From NCBI GenBank assembly GCA_016869235.1, contig VGER01000002.1, positions 71,801-125,149 on the forward strand: DNA of 53,349 nt, in the 5' to 3' direction. The position numbers were made by a program, and so were the translations under genes. This document shows, one piece after another, positions 1-8,957 of the stretch; the first letter of the stretch is position 1, and every line of letters begins with the position of its first letter. The notes under the pieces are model-generated. The model was not told the origin of the DNA. It worked only from the letters and a program-made list of their open reading frames with translations, and made no database searches. The stretch is from Alphaproteobacteria bacterium (lineage in GTDB: Bacteria; Pseudomonadota; Alphaproteobacteria; UBA2966; CAIVPW01).

Positions 1-359
1 AGGCGCACGCCACGCACCAGGGCGCCGCTGGCAGTGCCGTTGGCCGACATCACCATTACCCGCCCTTCGACGATCGGCAGGGCCCGGACCACGTCCGGCA
101 CGCCACGAATGCGGGCTATCTCTTCGTCGAAGTTCGGGATGCCGGCGGTCGTGCCCCGCACGATCACGTGGCCGCCGATGCCGAGGATGCGTTCCACCAG
201 CTCGGCGCGGAAGCCATTCATCACCGACATGACAATGATCAGGGTGGCGACGCCCAGGGCAATGCCGATCAAGGACAACCAGGCGATGACCGAGATGAAA
301 CCCTCGCGGCGCGCGCGCAGGTAGCGGGCGGCAATGCCCCATTCCAGCGCGTTGAACAT
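1..359 (-). CDS. lolC: LolC/LolE-type lipoprotein-releasing ABC permease (N-terminal part)
   Basis: Only the first ~119 codons lie in the window; the gene runs off the left edge. The product starts MFNALEWGIAARYLRARR and goes straight into a hydrophobic helix (about residues 22-48, ending in VMSVMNGFRAEL), then a periplasmic segment with GGHVIVRG. This is the usual N-terminus of the inner-membrane permease of the LolCDE transporter, which extracts lipoproteins for delivery to the outer membrane. LolC and LolE cannot be told apart from this piece. In many alphaproteobacteria lolC lies directly downstream of proS on the same strand; here the two genes are divergent, separated by about 120 bp. 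Confidence 0.82.
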   Translation of the reverse strand, partial: MFNALEWGIAARYLRARREGFISVIAWLSLIGIALGVATLIIVMSVMNGFRAELVERILGIGGHVIVRGTTAGIPNFDEEIARIRGVPDVVRALPIVEGRVMVMSANGTASGALVRGVR

Positions 360-483
360 CCCTCGCCTCGCCTATATACCCAGCCGTCTGGCGGCCCGGT
401 TCGACTATAGGGCCACCCCATAGAGGGCCACAGCCCGCCGCCATCGGGTCGGCAGTGGCGCCGCCCAGCAGAGGATATAGACC

Positions 484-2025
484 ATGTCCAACGCGCTTCC
501 CATCACGCGCCGCGAGAACTTCGCGGAGTGGTACCAGGCCGTCGTGAAGCTCGCCGACCTCGCGGAGACGTCGCCGGTGCGCGGCTGCATGGTCATCAAG
601 CCGTGGGGCTGGGGCATTTGGGAACGCATCCAACAGCAGCTCGACGCCCGCTTCAAGGCGACCGAGCATCAGAACTGCTACTTCCCGCTGTTCATCCCGA
701 TGAGCTTCATCGCCAAGGAGGCGGAGCACGTCGAGGGGTTCGCAAAGGAGATGGCGGTGGTGACCCACCATCGCCTGAAGGCGATCGACGGCAAGCTGCA
801 GCCCGATCCGGAGGCGGCGCTCGAGGAGCCGCTCATCGTCCGCCCCACGTCGGAGACCATCATCGGCGACGCGTTCCAGCGCTGGATCCAGAGTTATCGC
901 GACCTGCCGCTGCTGGTGAACCAGTGGGCGAACGTCGTCCGCTGGGAGATGCGTCCCCGCCTGTTCCTCCGCACGACGGAGTTCCTTTGGCAGGAGGGTC
1001 ACACCGCCCATGCGGATCGTGACGACGCGATGCGCGAGACACGCCAGATGCTCGAGGTCTACCGCACGTTTGCCGAGCAGGTGCTGGCGATGCCGGTGAT
1101 CGCCGGCGAGAAGTCGGAAAACGAGCGTTTTCCCGGCGCGGACAACACCTACTCGATCGAGGCGATGATGCAGGACGGCAAGGCCCTGCAGGCCGGCACC
1201 TCGCATTACCTCGGCACGCACTTCGCCGAGGCGCAGAACATCCGCTACCAGACAGCGACGGGCGAGATGGCGCTGTGCCACACGACGAGCTGGGGCGTTT
1301 CGACGCGTCTCATCGGCGGGGTGATCATGACGCATGGTGACGACGACGGTCTGCGGCTGCCTCCCGCCATCGCGCCCCAGCAAGTTGTGATCCTGCCGGT
1401 TCTGCGCGACCGCCCCGACGACGCCGATGCGATGAGCTTCTCGGAGGACCTGGCGCGCGCGCTCAACCAGCAGACCGCGCTGGGAGCGCCGGTGCGCGCG
1501 CTTGTCGACAAGAAGCCTGGGCGCGCCGTGGACAAGCGGTGGGATTGGGTGCGCCGCGGCGCCCCGGTCATCTGCGAGATCGGCAGCCGCGACGCGGCGG
1601 CGAACGCAGTGACGTTCCTGCGCCGGGATCAGATGTACGACGGGACGCCGGGCGGCAAGGCGAAGATGCAGAACCGCGACGCGGAGTCCTTCGTCGGATC
1701 GATCGAGGACATGCTGCAGGACATCCAAAAATCGCTGTTCGCCGAGGCGGCCGAGCGCCTCCGCACCAACGTGCGCACGGACCTCGGTTCCTGGCAGGAC
1801 ATCGCCACCTACTTCGGGCGCGACGATGACTCGCAGTTCAAGGGCTGGGTGCTGACCGGCTGGGCCAAGCCGTCGGGTGCGGCTTTGGCAAAGGTGTCAG
1901 CGCAGCTGAAAGAGTTGGCACTCACGATCCGCAACGCGCCACTGGAGCAGCCGAAGGCGGTCGGCAAATGCGTTTTCACCGGGGCTCCGGCGACCGAGGC
2001 GATCCTGATCGGACGCGCGTACTAG
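484..2025 (+). CDS. proS: Prolyl-tRNA synthetase, archaeal/eukaryotic-type (ProS family I)
   Basis: Charges tRNA-Pro with proline in the cytoplasm. The product is 513 aa, with class II motifs: PTSE at 121-124, motif 2 from R153 to E172 (RWEMRPRLFLRTTEF...), QAGTSHYLG at 237-245 and GVSTRLIGG at 272-280. An anticodon-binding domain follows, and the C-terminal extension ends CVFTGAPATEAILIGRAY. The extension, the terminal Tyr and the absence of the bacterial editing insertion mark the archaeal/eukaryotic-like form, not the ~440-aa form usual in alphaproteobacteria. A weak purine-rich site (agagga) precedes the ATG. The gene sits where alphaproteobacterial proS is expected (between the DUF1467 gene and lolC) but on the opposite strand, ending 2 bp from a convergent gene. 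Confidence 0.95.
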   Translation: MSNALPITRRENFAEWYQAVVKLADLAETSPVRGCMVIKPWGWGIWERIQQQLDARFKATEHQNCYFPLFIPMSFIAKEAEHVEGFAKEMAVVTHHRLKAIDGKLQPDPEAALEEPLIVRPTSETIIGDAFQRWIQSYRDLPLLVNQWANVVRWEMRPRLFLRTTEFLWQEGHTAHADRDDAMRETRQMLEVYRTFAEQVLAMPVIAGEKSENERFPGADNTYSIEAMMQDGKALQAGTSHYLGTHFAEAQNIRYQTATGEMALCHTTSWGVSTRLIGGVIMTHGDDDGLRLPPAIAPQQVVILPVLRDRPDDADAMSFSEDLARALNQQTALGAPVRALVDKKPGRAVDKRWDWVRRGAPVICEIGSRDAAANAVTFLRRDQMYDGTPGGKAKMQNRDAESFVGSIEDMLQDIQKSLFAEAAERLRTNVRTDLGSWQDIATYFGRDDDSQFKGWVLTGWAKPSGAALAKVSAQLKELALTIRNAPLEQPKAVGKCVFTGAPATEAILIGRAY

Positions 2026-2027
2026 TA

Positions 2028-2471
2028 TCACCGCGCCGGCTGGTTGGCCAAGAACTGCCGGCACGCCGCCACCAGCTCCGCATCGGCCGCCGGTCCCAGC
2101 GGTTGGCCGTTGAAGGTGGTGAGACCGTCGGCGAGCCGGATGCGCAACTCTCCGACGTTGGCGCGCAGGACATCGAGTCCGCGCGCCGGCGCTGTGCCCA
2201 GGAATGCGAAAACATCGGACGTGAGCGGTAGCACGAGCTCGTCGGGCAGGGTGACACGCGGTCCCAAATCGGCAGGCACGACCGGATTGCCGCGCACGTC
2301 CACGCCCGGAACGTAGTCCGCCGGCGGGACTGCGCGCGCGGCCGGCTGCGCCCCTAAGCGATCGGCGGCGGCGACCACGCTGCGGCAGGTGGCAACGGGA
2401 TCCGCGCCCTGCGCCATCGCAATGCAGGCGGACAGGACGATCGAGGCGAACGTCAGGACTCGGATGACCAT
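2028..2471 (-). CDS. Small exported protein of unknown function
   Basis: A 147-aa product. The N-terminus (MVIRVLTFASIVLSACIAMAQG) is a clear Sec signal peptide with a probable AQG/A cleavage near residue 22, so the mature protein should be periplasmic. The mature part has two Cys, one near each end (TCRS and AACRQF), which could form a disulfide. No family was recognised. It follows the DUF1467 gene by about 50 bp on the same strand and may be the last gene of the nuo-rnj run. Its stop is 2 bp from the stop of the convergent proS. Confidence 0.7.
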   Translation of the reverse strand: MVIRVLTFASIVLSACIAMAQGADPVATCRSVVAAADRLGAQPAARAVPPADYVPGVDVRGNPVVPADLGPRVTLPDELVLPLTSDVFAFLGTAPARGLDVLRANVGELRIRLADGLTTFNGQPLGPAADAELVAACRQFLANQPAR

Positions 2472-2523
2472 AGAGCGCGACGATCCTGCGCGCTGGCCAT
2501 GGTTAATGCAATGACACGCTGCC

Positions 2524-2757
2524 TTAGGAGCGGAAGTCGATCCAGCCGTAGCGGAACGATGCCCAGATCAGCGCCGTGACGAGACTGGCGAGGATGGTTG
2601 CGGCCAGCGCCTTCCACCACATGTACGGCTGCTCGGGTGCGCCGACTTCATGGCCCGGCTCTGGGTTCTCGACGCGGCGCACGCCGAACGGCAGCGTCAC
2701 GAACAGGACGATGAACCAAACGACGAAGAAGATTGCGAGGAAGCTGAACCAGGGCAT
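2524..2757 (-). CDS. DUF1467 family small membrane protein
   Basis: A 77-aa protein with two membrane helices (about residues 4-24 and 48-68). Between them is a conserved segment, LPFGVRRVENPEPGHEVGAPE, typical of DUF1467, a family found almost only in alphaproteobacteria and usually next to rnj or proS. Its function is unknown. The ATG shares one base with the rnj stop (TGATG), so the two are probably translationally coupled. Confidence 0.85.
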   Translation of the reverse strand: MPWFSFLAIFFVVWFIVLFVTLPFGVRRVENPEPGHEVGAPEQPYMWWKALAATILASLVTALIWASFRYGWIDFRS

Positions 2758-4451
2758 CAGTCGTCCTCGCGTCGCTTGGCCGCGCGCGGCTGCGCGCCGA
2801 CACGGCCGTCGGTGGGAACGCGCACGATCTCGACGTCGATCGCCGGGCGCTGGTTGCCAAGGACCCGTAGCTCGGCCCGCAACGCCTGCCGCACCGCCAA
2901 GCTGATCTCCTCGTCGTCGCGACGGCGCGGCCGCGGCAAGTCGCGGACACGTTCCTCGGCGGCGCGCCGCATGGTCTCTTCCGTGCCTTCAGGCATATCG
3001 ATGCCGCGCAACACCACGCGGGCCGGCGCCACAGGCCCCCCTTGCCCATCGAAGACGAGGATCACGGTGGCGGCGCCGTTGTACATCATGCGACGCCGCG
3101 ACTGGATCGACGTGGTGTCGAGAGGAACGGTGCCGCTGCCCGCGACCGCCAGGCGCGCCGTCTCGATGTGCTCGATGACCTCGGCGCCCTCCGAGGTCAG
3201 CCGCACCCGGTCGCCGTCGTTGACCACCAGCGCCTCCCTGCCCTCGCCGCGCGCGAGCTCGGCATGGGCCTCCAGCAGGCGATGCTCGCCGTGCACAGGA
3301 ACGACTAGCTTCGGCCGCAACCACGCGATCATCTGTTTCAGCTCATCGCGGTTGGGGTGGCCGGAGACGTGGACGAAGCGCTCTTTTTCCGACACAACAC
3401 GCACGCCGGCGCGCACCAAGCGATTCACCACCCGAGCGATCGGCCGCTCGTTGCCCGGAATCACCTTGGACGAGAAGATCACCGTGTCGCCGCGAGCGAA
3501 AGCGATGTTGCGGTGCTCGCCGAAAGCGATGCGGCCAAGCGCGGCGCGCTGTTCGCCCTGGCAACCGGTAACCAAGTACATGACGTGCTCGCGCGGGATG
3601 CGCTCTGCCTCGTCCTCGTCGAGCAGCGCCGGCAGGTCGTTCAGGTAGCCGCACTCGCGTGCGGCGGTGACGGTGCGCCACAGCGAGCGGCCGACCATCA
3701 CTACGACGCGATCGTTGGCAGCGGCGGCCTTACACAGGGTCTCGATGCGCGCGGCGTTCGACGCGAACAGCGTCGCGGCAACGGCGCCGGTGGCCTCGGC
3801 GATGAGCGCGCGCAGGCTGGGACGCAGCGCGCCCTCGGAGCCAGAATGGCCTTGCGACAACGCATTGGTGGAGTCGCCCATCAACGCGAGCACGCCCGCA
3901 TCGCCAAGGGCACGCAGGGCGCCCTCGTCGGTCAACCGCCCCACGCGCGGGTCGGGATCCAGCTTCCAGTCGCCCGAGTGTACGACGGTACCGACCGGAG
4001 TGCGGATGGCGACGGAGTGCGCTTCCAGGATGGAATGGGTGACACCGACGTACGAGACCGTGAAGTCGCCGATGGTGGCGCTGCCGCCGATGGGCACCAC
4101 ATGCAGCGGCACCTGCCCGATCAGGCCGCCCTCTTCCAGCTTCGAGCGCAGGATCGCCGCGGCGAACGGGGTCGCGTAGACCGGACAACGCAGCTTTGGC
4201 CAAAGGTATTGCACCGCGCCGAGATGATCCTCGTGCGCATGGGTGAGGACGATGGCAAGCAGCTTTTCCCGCTGCTCGGCGATGAAAGACGCGTCTGGCA
4301 CCAGCAGTTCGACGCCGGGCTGGGTCTCGTCGGCAAAGGCAAGGCCGCAGTCCAGCATCAGCCACCGGTCGCGGTAGCCATAGAGCGCAAGGTTGGCGCC
4401 GAACTCGCCGACGCCGCCGAGTGGCAGGAAGTGCAGTTCGTTGTCCTTCAT
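2757..4451 (-). CDS. rnj: Ribonuclease J (beta-CASP metallo-beta-lactamase RNase)
   Basis: Exo/endoribonuclease for rRNA maturation and mRNA turnover, found in alphaproteobacteria. The product is 564 aa. The zinc-binding motif HAHEDH is at residues 71-76, in LTHAHEDHLGAV. Other metal or active-site motifs are HSGDWKLD, GDSTN, SGHPNRDE and VPVHGEHRLLEAHA, the beta-CASP and C-terminal metal signatures. The gene overlaps the end of coaX by 4 bp and touches the DUF1467 gene, so it belongs to the nuo-birA-coaX run. Length and motifs are intact. Confidence 0.94.
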   Translation of the reverse strand: MKDNELHFLPLGGVGEFGANLALYGYRDRWLMLDCGLAFADETQPGVELLVPDASFIAEQREKLLAIVLTHAHEDHLGAVQYLWPKLRCPVYATPFAAAILRSKLEEGGLIGQVPLHVVPIGGSATIGDFTVSYVGVTHSILEAHSVAIRTPVGTVVHSGDWKLDPDPRVGRLTDEGALRALGDAGVLALMGDSTNALSQGHSGSEGALRPSLRALIAEATGAVAATLFASNAARIETLCKAAAANDRVVVMVGRSLWRTVTAARECGYLNDLPALLDEDEAERIPREHVMYLVTGCQGEQRAALGRIAFGEHRNIAFARGDTVIFSSKVIPGNERPIARVVNRLVRAGVRVVSEKERFVHVSGHPNRDELKQMIAWLRPKLVVPVHGEHRLLEAHAELARGEGREALVVNDGDRVRLTSEGAEVIEHIETARLAVAGSGTVPLDTTSIQSRRRMMYNGAATVILVFDGQGGPVAPARVVLRGIDMPEGTEETMRRAAEERVRDLPRPRRRDDEEISLAVRQALRAELRVLGNQRPAIDVEIVRVPTDGRVGAQPRAAKRREDD

Positions 4452-5236
4452 TTCCCTTTTGCTGACGTCGTGTTGCGGCGAAAAATCTCGACCAGCCCCC
4501 GCAGCGTGAGATCCGGATCGACGTGATCAACGACCTTGGTGCCGTGCGCGAAGAGCGGCGCCAGGCCCCCGGTCGCCACGACCTTCATCTTGGTCGCGCC
4601 GCCGAACTCGGCGGCAATCCTTGCGGTCAAGCCTTCGATCAAGCCGATATACCCCCAATAGATGCCGGAATTCATCGCGGAAACTGTGTCGAGCTCAATC
4701 GCCCGCTTGGGCTCCTCGACCGCGATGCGAGGCAGCTTGGCCGTGGCGGCATGCAAGGCCTCGAGCGTCAGGTTGACGCCGGGCGCGATCGCGCCGCCGA
4801 CATAGTTGCCCTTGTCGTCGACGACGTTGAAGGTCGTGGCGGTGCCGAAGTCGATCACGATCAGCGGACCTTTGTAGGTAGCATGGGCAGCGATCGCATC
4901 CGCTAGCCGGTCGGCGCCGATCTCGTCGCTGCGATAGCGCACCTCGATGCCGAGCCGCACGCCCTCCTCGCCCACCACCATCGGCCGGGACTTGAAGACC
5001 TTCTCTGACAATCGGCGCAGGTCGCGCAGGAGGCGCGGGACCACAGAGCAGATCACGACGCTTTGGATGCTGCCCGGCGTCAGGTCTGCCAGCGCCAGCC
5101 ATTGGGTGAGCAACGCCGCGTACTCGTCGGAGGTCCGGTCCAGCCGCGTCGCGGCGCGCCATTGGTGGCGCTGCTTGTCGCCGTCGTACACGCCGAAGAC
5201 GACGTTGGTGTTGCCAGCGTCAATGGCGAGCAGCAC
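4448..5236 (-). CDS. coaX: Type III pantothenate kinase
   Basis: Phosphorylates pantothenate, the first step of CoA synthesis. The start chosen is the GTG at 5236, giving 262 aa beginning VLLAIDAGNTN. A strong AAGGAGG lies 5 nt upstream (5242-5248), and this length fits type III enzymes. The frame stays open further upstream but that part reads as birA shadow. Motifs: DAGNTN (phosphate binding), the segment around GADRLADA, and DFGTATTFNVV. The first 17 bp overlap the 3' end of birA and the last 4 overlap rnj. Type III kinases lack the feedback control by CoA seen in type I. Confidence 0.92.
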   Translation of the reverse strand: MLLAIDAGNTNVVFGVYDGDKQRHQWRAATRLDRTSDEYAALLTQWLALADLTPGSIQSVVICSVVPRLLRDLRRLSEKVFKSRPMVVGEEGVRLGIEVRYRSDEIGADRLADAIAAHATYKGPLIVIDFGTATTFNVVDDKGNYVGGAIAPGVNLTLEALHAATAKLPRIAVEEPKRAIELDTVSAMNSGIYWGYIGLIEGLTARIAAEFGGATKMKVVATGGLAPLFAHGTKVVDHVDPDLTLRGLVEIFRRNTTSAKGK

Positions 5237-5993
5237 GCCCGCCTCCTTCGCCGAGTAGGAACACGTCGCCGGCCGCGAAGCGGCGGGTCCCTTGACTGGT
5301 ATCGACGACGAGGACTCCATCCTCATCAAGTCCGGAGAAGCGGCCGGGCACTTTCTCGAGCGGCAGCCGCACCTCGATCGCCGCGCCGATGCCGGCGGCC
5401 CGCTCGAGCCACGCGCTGCGCACCGCCGCAAAGCCATCCGTTTCCCAGCGTTGCACCCATTCTGCCAACCGGCGAAGGTAGCTTTGCAGGATCGCCTCGA
5501 CCGTGACGTCGATGGCGTGCGCGGCTAGCGACGTCGGGGCGACCGCGCCTCCTTCCGCCGGATGGGAAGCGACGTTCACGCCGGTGCCGACGACGACATG
5601 CGGCCGGCCGTCGTCGCCATGCCCGCCCTCGAGCAGGATGCCGGCAACCTTCTCGCTGCCCAGCAGCACGTCATTCGGCCACTTCAAACGCACCGAAGCA
5701 GGCGCGCGCTCGGCGAGCGTCTCGGCGAGAGCGACGGCAGCAACATAGGAGAGGTGCGCAGCAGGCGCGCGCGAAGGGCGAAGCACAACGGAGCAATATA
5801 GGTTACCGGGCGGAGAATCCCAAAAACGGCCCCGCCGGCCGCGCCCGCTGCTCTGCCGGCGCGCCCAGACGACGGTCCCGGCAGCTTCGCCCTCGGAGGC
5901 CCGGCGCAAGGCCTCGTCATTGGTCGAGCCAACCTCGTCGACGGTGATCAACGAGAATCCAGCCGGTACGACAACCGGCGGCCTCTCGGTCAC
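5220..5993 (-). CDS. birA: Biotin-[acetyl-CoA-carboxylase] ligase, without repressor domain
   Basis: Attaches biotin to carboxyl carrier proteins through biotinyl-AMP. A GTG start at 5993 overlaps the nuoN stop by 4 bp (GTGA) and gives 257 aa. Motifs: GSTNDEA, the biotinyl-AMP loop SSGRGRRGRFWDSPPGN, LKWPNDVLLG, KVAGILLE and GTGVNV. There is no N-terminal winged helix, so it should be a ligase only, not a transcriptional repressor. The nuoN-birA-coaX-rnj order is characteristic of alphaproteobacteria. Confidence 0.92.
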   Translation of the reverse strand: MTERPPVVVPAGFSLITVDEVGSTNDEALRRASEGEAAGTVVWARRQSSGRGRRGRFWDSPPGNLYCSVVLRPSRAPAAHLSYVAAVALAETLAERAPASVRLKWPNDVLLGSEKVAGILLEGGHGDDGRPHVVVGTGVNVASHPAEGGAVAPTSLAAHAIDVTVEAILQSYLRRLAEWVQRWETDGFAAVRSAWLERAAGIGAAIEVRLPLEKVPGRFSGLDEDGVLVVDTSQGTRRFAAGDVFLLGEGGGRAARH

Positions 5994-7432
5994 GGGAACA
6001 GAGCCAGCGCGGCGAGGTTCGCCTCGGCGACGAACGGCGCCGGGAATAGGAAGAAGAACAACGTGAACACGGCCGCCACGGCCACGACGGCGCCGGTGGT
6101 GCCAGCCGGCGCCACGAACGATGGCGCCGGCTCGTCGAAGTACATCACCTGGACGATGCGCAGGTAGTAGTACGAGCCGACGACGGTGGCGAGCACGCCG
6201 ATAACCGCCAGCAAGTAGAGCTCCGCGTCGATCGCCGCAAAAAACACGTAGAACTTGCCGAAGAACCCGGCCAGCGGTGGCACCCCGGCGAGGGAGAACA
6301 GGAAGATCGCCATGGCAGCCGCCAGCAGCGGCCGGCTGCGCGCCATGCCGGCGAGATCCTCGACGTTCTCCACCATGCCGCCGTCGAGGCGCCGCATGCT
6401 GAGGATCACGCCCCATGCGCCGAGGTTCATCGCCACGTAGATCGCCAGATACACGAGCGTGCCGCGCACGCCGCCTGGCGAGCTGGCTGCCAAGCCCATC
6501 AGCGCGTAGCCCACGTGACCAATGGAGCTGTAGGCCATCAGGCGCTTGATGTTGCGTTGGCCGATAGCCGCGAAGGCGCCCAGCACCATCGACGTGGCCG
6601 ACAGCAGTCCGATGATGCCGACCCAGTCGTCGGAAATCCCGCCGAACGGCCCGAGCATGACGCGCATGAAAAGGGCGAGCGCCGCGACCTTGGGAGCCAG
6701 CGAGAAGAAGGCGGTCACCGGGGTCGGAGCGCCTTCGTAGACGTCGGGCGTCCACATGTGGAACGGCACGGCAGCGACTTTGAAGGCCAGACCGGCCGTC
6801 ACGAACGCGAGGCCGAACAGGATGCCGACCGATTGCTCCTCGCTGGATGCCAGCGCGCCGGCAATGCCGGTGAAGCTGGTGGTGCCGGTGAAGCCGTACA
6901 CCAGGGTTGCGCCGTACAACAGGATGCCGGAAGCGAGCGCGCCGAGTACGAAGTACTTCAAGCCGGACTCGGTCGATTTCTCCGAGTCGCGCTGGAACGT
7001 CGCCAGGACGTAGAGCGACAAGCTCTGCAGTTCGAGGCCGACGTAGAGCGACAGCAGGTCGTTAGCGGCGACCATGACCATCATGCCGAGCGACGCGAAG
7101 ATCACCAGCACCGGGAACTCGGGCCGCCCCACCCTTTCCTTCTCAAGGAAGTCCATCGACAGGATCATGGTCAGTGCCGATCCGACCAGGATCAGGACCT
7201 TGGCGAATGCGCCGAAGTGGTCGGCAACGTACATCCCCGAGAAAGTGACGGCGGAGACATCCGTGTTCGACCAGACTAGCCACGCAGCAACCGCCAGCGT
7301 CAGCACGCCCAGCCAAAGCACCGAACGCGTGGCGCTGTCGCCGCGCAGCACGCCGACGAGCAGTAAAGCCATGGCCGCAAGCGCCAGCCACAGCTCGGCG
7401 ATCGCGGGATTGATGTCGGGAAATTCGACCAT
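5990..7432 (-). CDS. nuoN: NADH-quinone oxidoreductase subunit N
   Basis: Membrane-arm proton-pumping subunit of complex I, 480 aa, related to Mrp antiporters. The start is MVEFPDINPAIAELWLALA at 7432; the longer upstream frame is nuoM shadow. It has many membrane helices with the antiporter signature in KVAAVPFHMWTPDVYEGAPTP (pump-associated Lys, and His in the HMWTPD stretch) and the IKRLMAYSSIGHVGY segment. It lies 7 bp after nuoM and overlaps birA by 4 bp. Confidence 0.95.
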   Translation of the reverse strand: MVEFPDINPAIAELWLALAAMALLLVGVLRGDSATRSVLWLGVLTLAVAAWLVWSNTDVSAVTFSGMYVADHFGAFAKVLILVGSALTMILSMDFLEKERVGRPEFPVLVIFASLGMMVMVAANDLLSLYVGLELQSLSLYVLATFQRDSEKSTESGLKYFVLGALASGILLYGATLVYGFTGTTSFTGIAGALASSEEQSVGILFGLAFVTAGLAFKVAAVPFHMWTPDVYEGAPTPVTAFFSLAPKVAALALFMRVMLGPFGGISDDWVGIIGLLSATSMVLGAFAAIGQRNIKRLMAYSSIGHVGYALMGLAASSPGGVRGTLVYLAIYVAMNLGAWGVILSMRRLDGGMVENVEDLAGMARSRPLLAAAMAIFLFSLAGVPPLAGFFGKFYVFFAAIDAELYLLAVIGVLATVVGSYYYLRIVQVMYFDEPAPSFVAPAGTTGAVVAVAAVFTLFFFLFPAPFVAEANLAALALFP

Positions 7433-7439
7433 CGCCGTC

Positions 7440-8954
7440 CTACTGAACCGCCGCGAAGTTGGTAGCGCCGCGCAGGCCCTCCAGGGCCAGCTCATGCTGC
7501 GCGATCAAGTTCTCCACCGGTGCGTGGAATAGCTCGAGGATCGGCATCGGGTAGACGCCGAACAGGATGATCAGCGCCACCAGCGGCGCCAGAATGGCAA
7601 CCTCGCGCTTGTTGAGGTCGAGGATCGCCTTGAGGTCCTCGCGGGTGATCACTCCGAAAATCACGCGGCGGTACAGCCACAGTGCGTAAGCGGCGCTGAG
7701 GATCACGCTGGTGCAGGCCAGGAATGCCACCCAGGTATTGGCCTGGAACGCGCCCACCAGCACGAGAAACTCGCCGAGGAAGCCGCTCGTGCCTGGCAGG
7801 CCGACATTGGCCAGGGTGAACACCATGAACGCCGCAGCGTACAGCGGCATGCGGTTCACCACGCCGCCGTAGCGGGCGATGAGGCGCGTATGGATGCGGT
7901 CGTAGACCACCCCGACGCACAGGAAGAGCGCGGCGGAGACGAGACCGTGGCTCAGCATCACCATGATGGCGCCCTCGACGCCGGCGGGCGTGAAGGTGAA
8001 CAGGCCGATGGTGACGAAGCCCATGTGCGCGATGGAGGAGTACGCGATGAGCTTCTTCATATCCTCCTGCATCAGCGCCACCAGCGAGGTGTAGACGATG
8101 GCGACGATGCTGAGCGCATAGACGAGCGGCGTGAAGGTCACCGTCGCGTCCGGCAGGATCGGAATGGAAATCCGCAGGAACCCGTAGCCGCCGATCTTCA
8201 GGAGCACTGCCGCCAGCACCACGGAACCCGCCGTCGGCGCCTGCACGTGCGCGTCGGGCAGCCAAGTGTGCACGGGCCACATTGGGATCTTAACCGCGAA
8301 GGCTGCGAAGAAGCCGAGCCACAACAGGCGCTGCCAGAAGGGATCAATCCCGGCGCGCATCAGCTCGGGGATGTCGGTGGTGCCGAACTGGAAGTAGAGC
8401 CACAGCAGCCCGAGCAGCATGAGCACCGAGCCAAGCAGCGTGTAGAGGAAGAACTTGAATGTCGCGTAGACGCGGTTGTCGGAGCCCCAGATACCGATGA
8501 TGAGGAACATCGGGATCAGGCCGCCTTCGAAGAACAGGTAGAAGAGGACGAAGTCGAGCGCCGCGAAGACGCCGATCATCATCGTCTCCATCACCAGGAA
8601 GGCGATCATGTATTCCTTGACGCGCGTCTGGATCGACTCCCAGCTCGCCAAGATGCAGATCGGCGTCAGGAACGTGGTGAGCAGGATGAACGGCAACGAC
8701 ATGCCGTCGATTCCCATGTGGTAGGTGATGCCCTCCGCCAGCCAGTCGACTCGCTCCTCGAATTGGAAGCCCGCGTCGGCGGGCTCGAAGTAGATCCATA
8801 GCGGCACCGACAAGACGAAGGCGATGACCGAGGTCCACAGCGCGATGTTGCGCGCATTGCGTGCAACCACGGCGGCGTCCCCGCGCACGACGAGGATGAA
8901 GGCGGCGCCGACGAGCGGTAGGAACGTGAGCGTGGAGAGGATCGGCCAGTCCAT
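7440..8954 (-). CDS. nuoM: NADH-quinone oxidoreductase subunit M
   Basis: Antiporter-like proton-pumping subunit of complex I, 504 aa. It begins [19 protein letters not shown]. Family features include the glutamate-bearing helix [15 protein letters not shown], the [17 protein letters not shown] loop and [15 protein letters not shown]. It is 3 bp after nuoL and 7 bp before nuoN, inside the continuous nuo transcript. Length is normal and the frame is unbroken. Confidence 0.96.
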   Translation of the reverse strand: MDWPILSTLTFLPLVGAAFILVVRGDAAVVARNARNIALWTSVIAFVLSVPLWIYFEPADAGFQFEERVDWLAEGITYHMGIDGMSLPFILLTTFLTPICILASWESIQTRVKEYMIAFLVMETMMIGVFAALDFVLFYLFFEGGLIPMFLIIGIWGSDNRVYATFKFFLYTLLGSVLMLLGLLWLYFQFGTTDIPELMRAGIDPFWQRLLWLGFFAAFAVKIPMWPVHTWLPDAHVQAPTAGSVVLAAVLLKIGGYGFLRISIPILPDATVTFTPLVYALSIVAIVYTSLVALMQEDMKKLIAYSSIAHMGFVTIGLFTFTPAGVEGAIMVMLSHGLVSAALFLCVGVVYDRIHTRLIARYGGVVNRMPLYAAAFMVFTLANVGLPGTSGFLGEFLVLVGAFQANTWVAFLACTSVILSAAYALWLYRRVIFGVITREDLKAILDLNKREVAILAPLVALIILFGVYPMPILELFHAPVENLIAQHELALEGLRGATNFAAVQ

Positions 8955-8957
8955 CGC

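Noticed and set aside
4448..5437. Longer 329-codon version of coaX
   Set aside because: The extra 67 N-terminal residues are Arg/Ser-rich birA shadow; the GTG at 5236 has a strong ribosome site and gives the family length.
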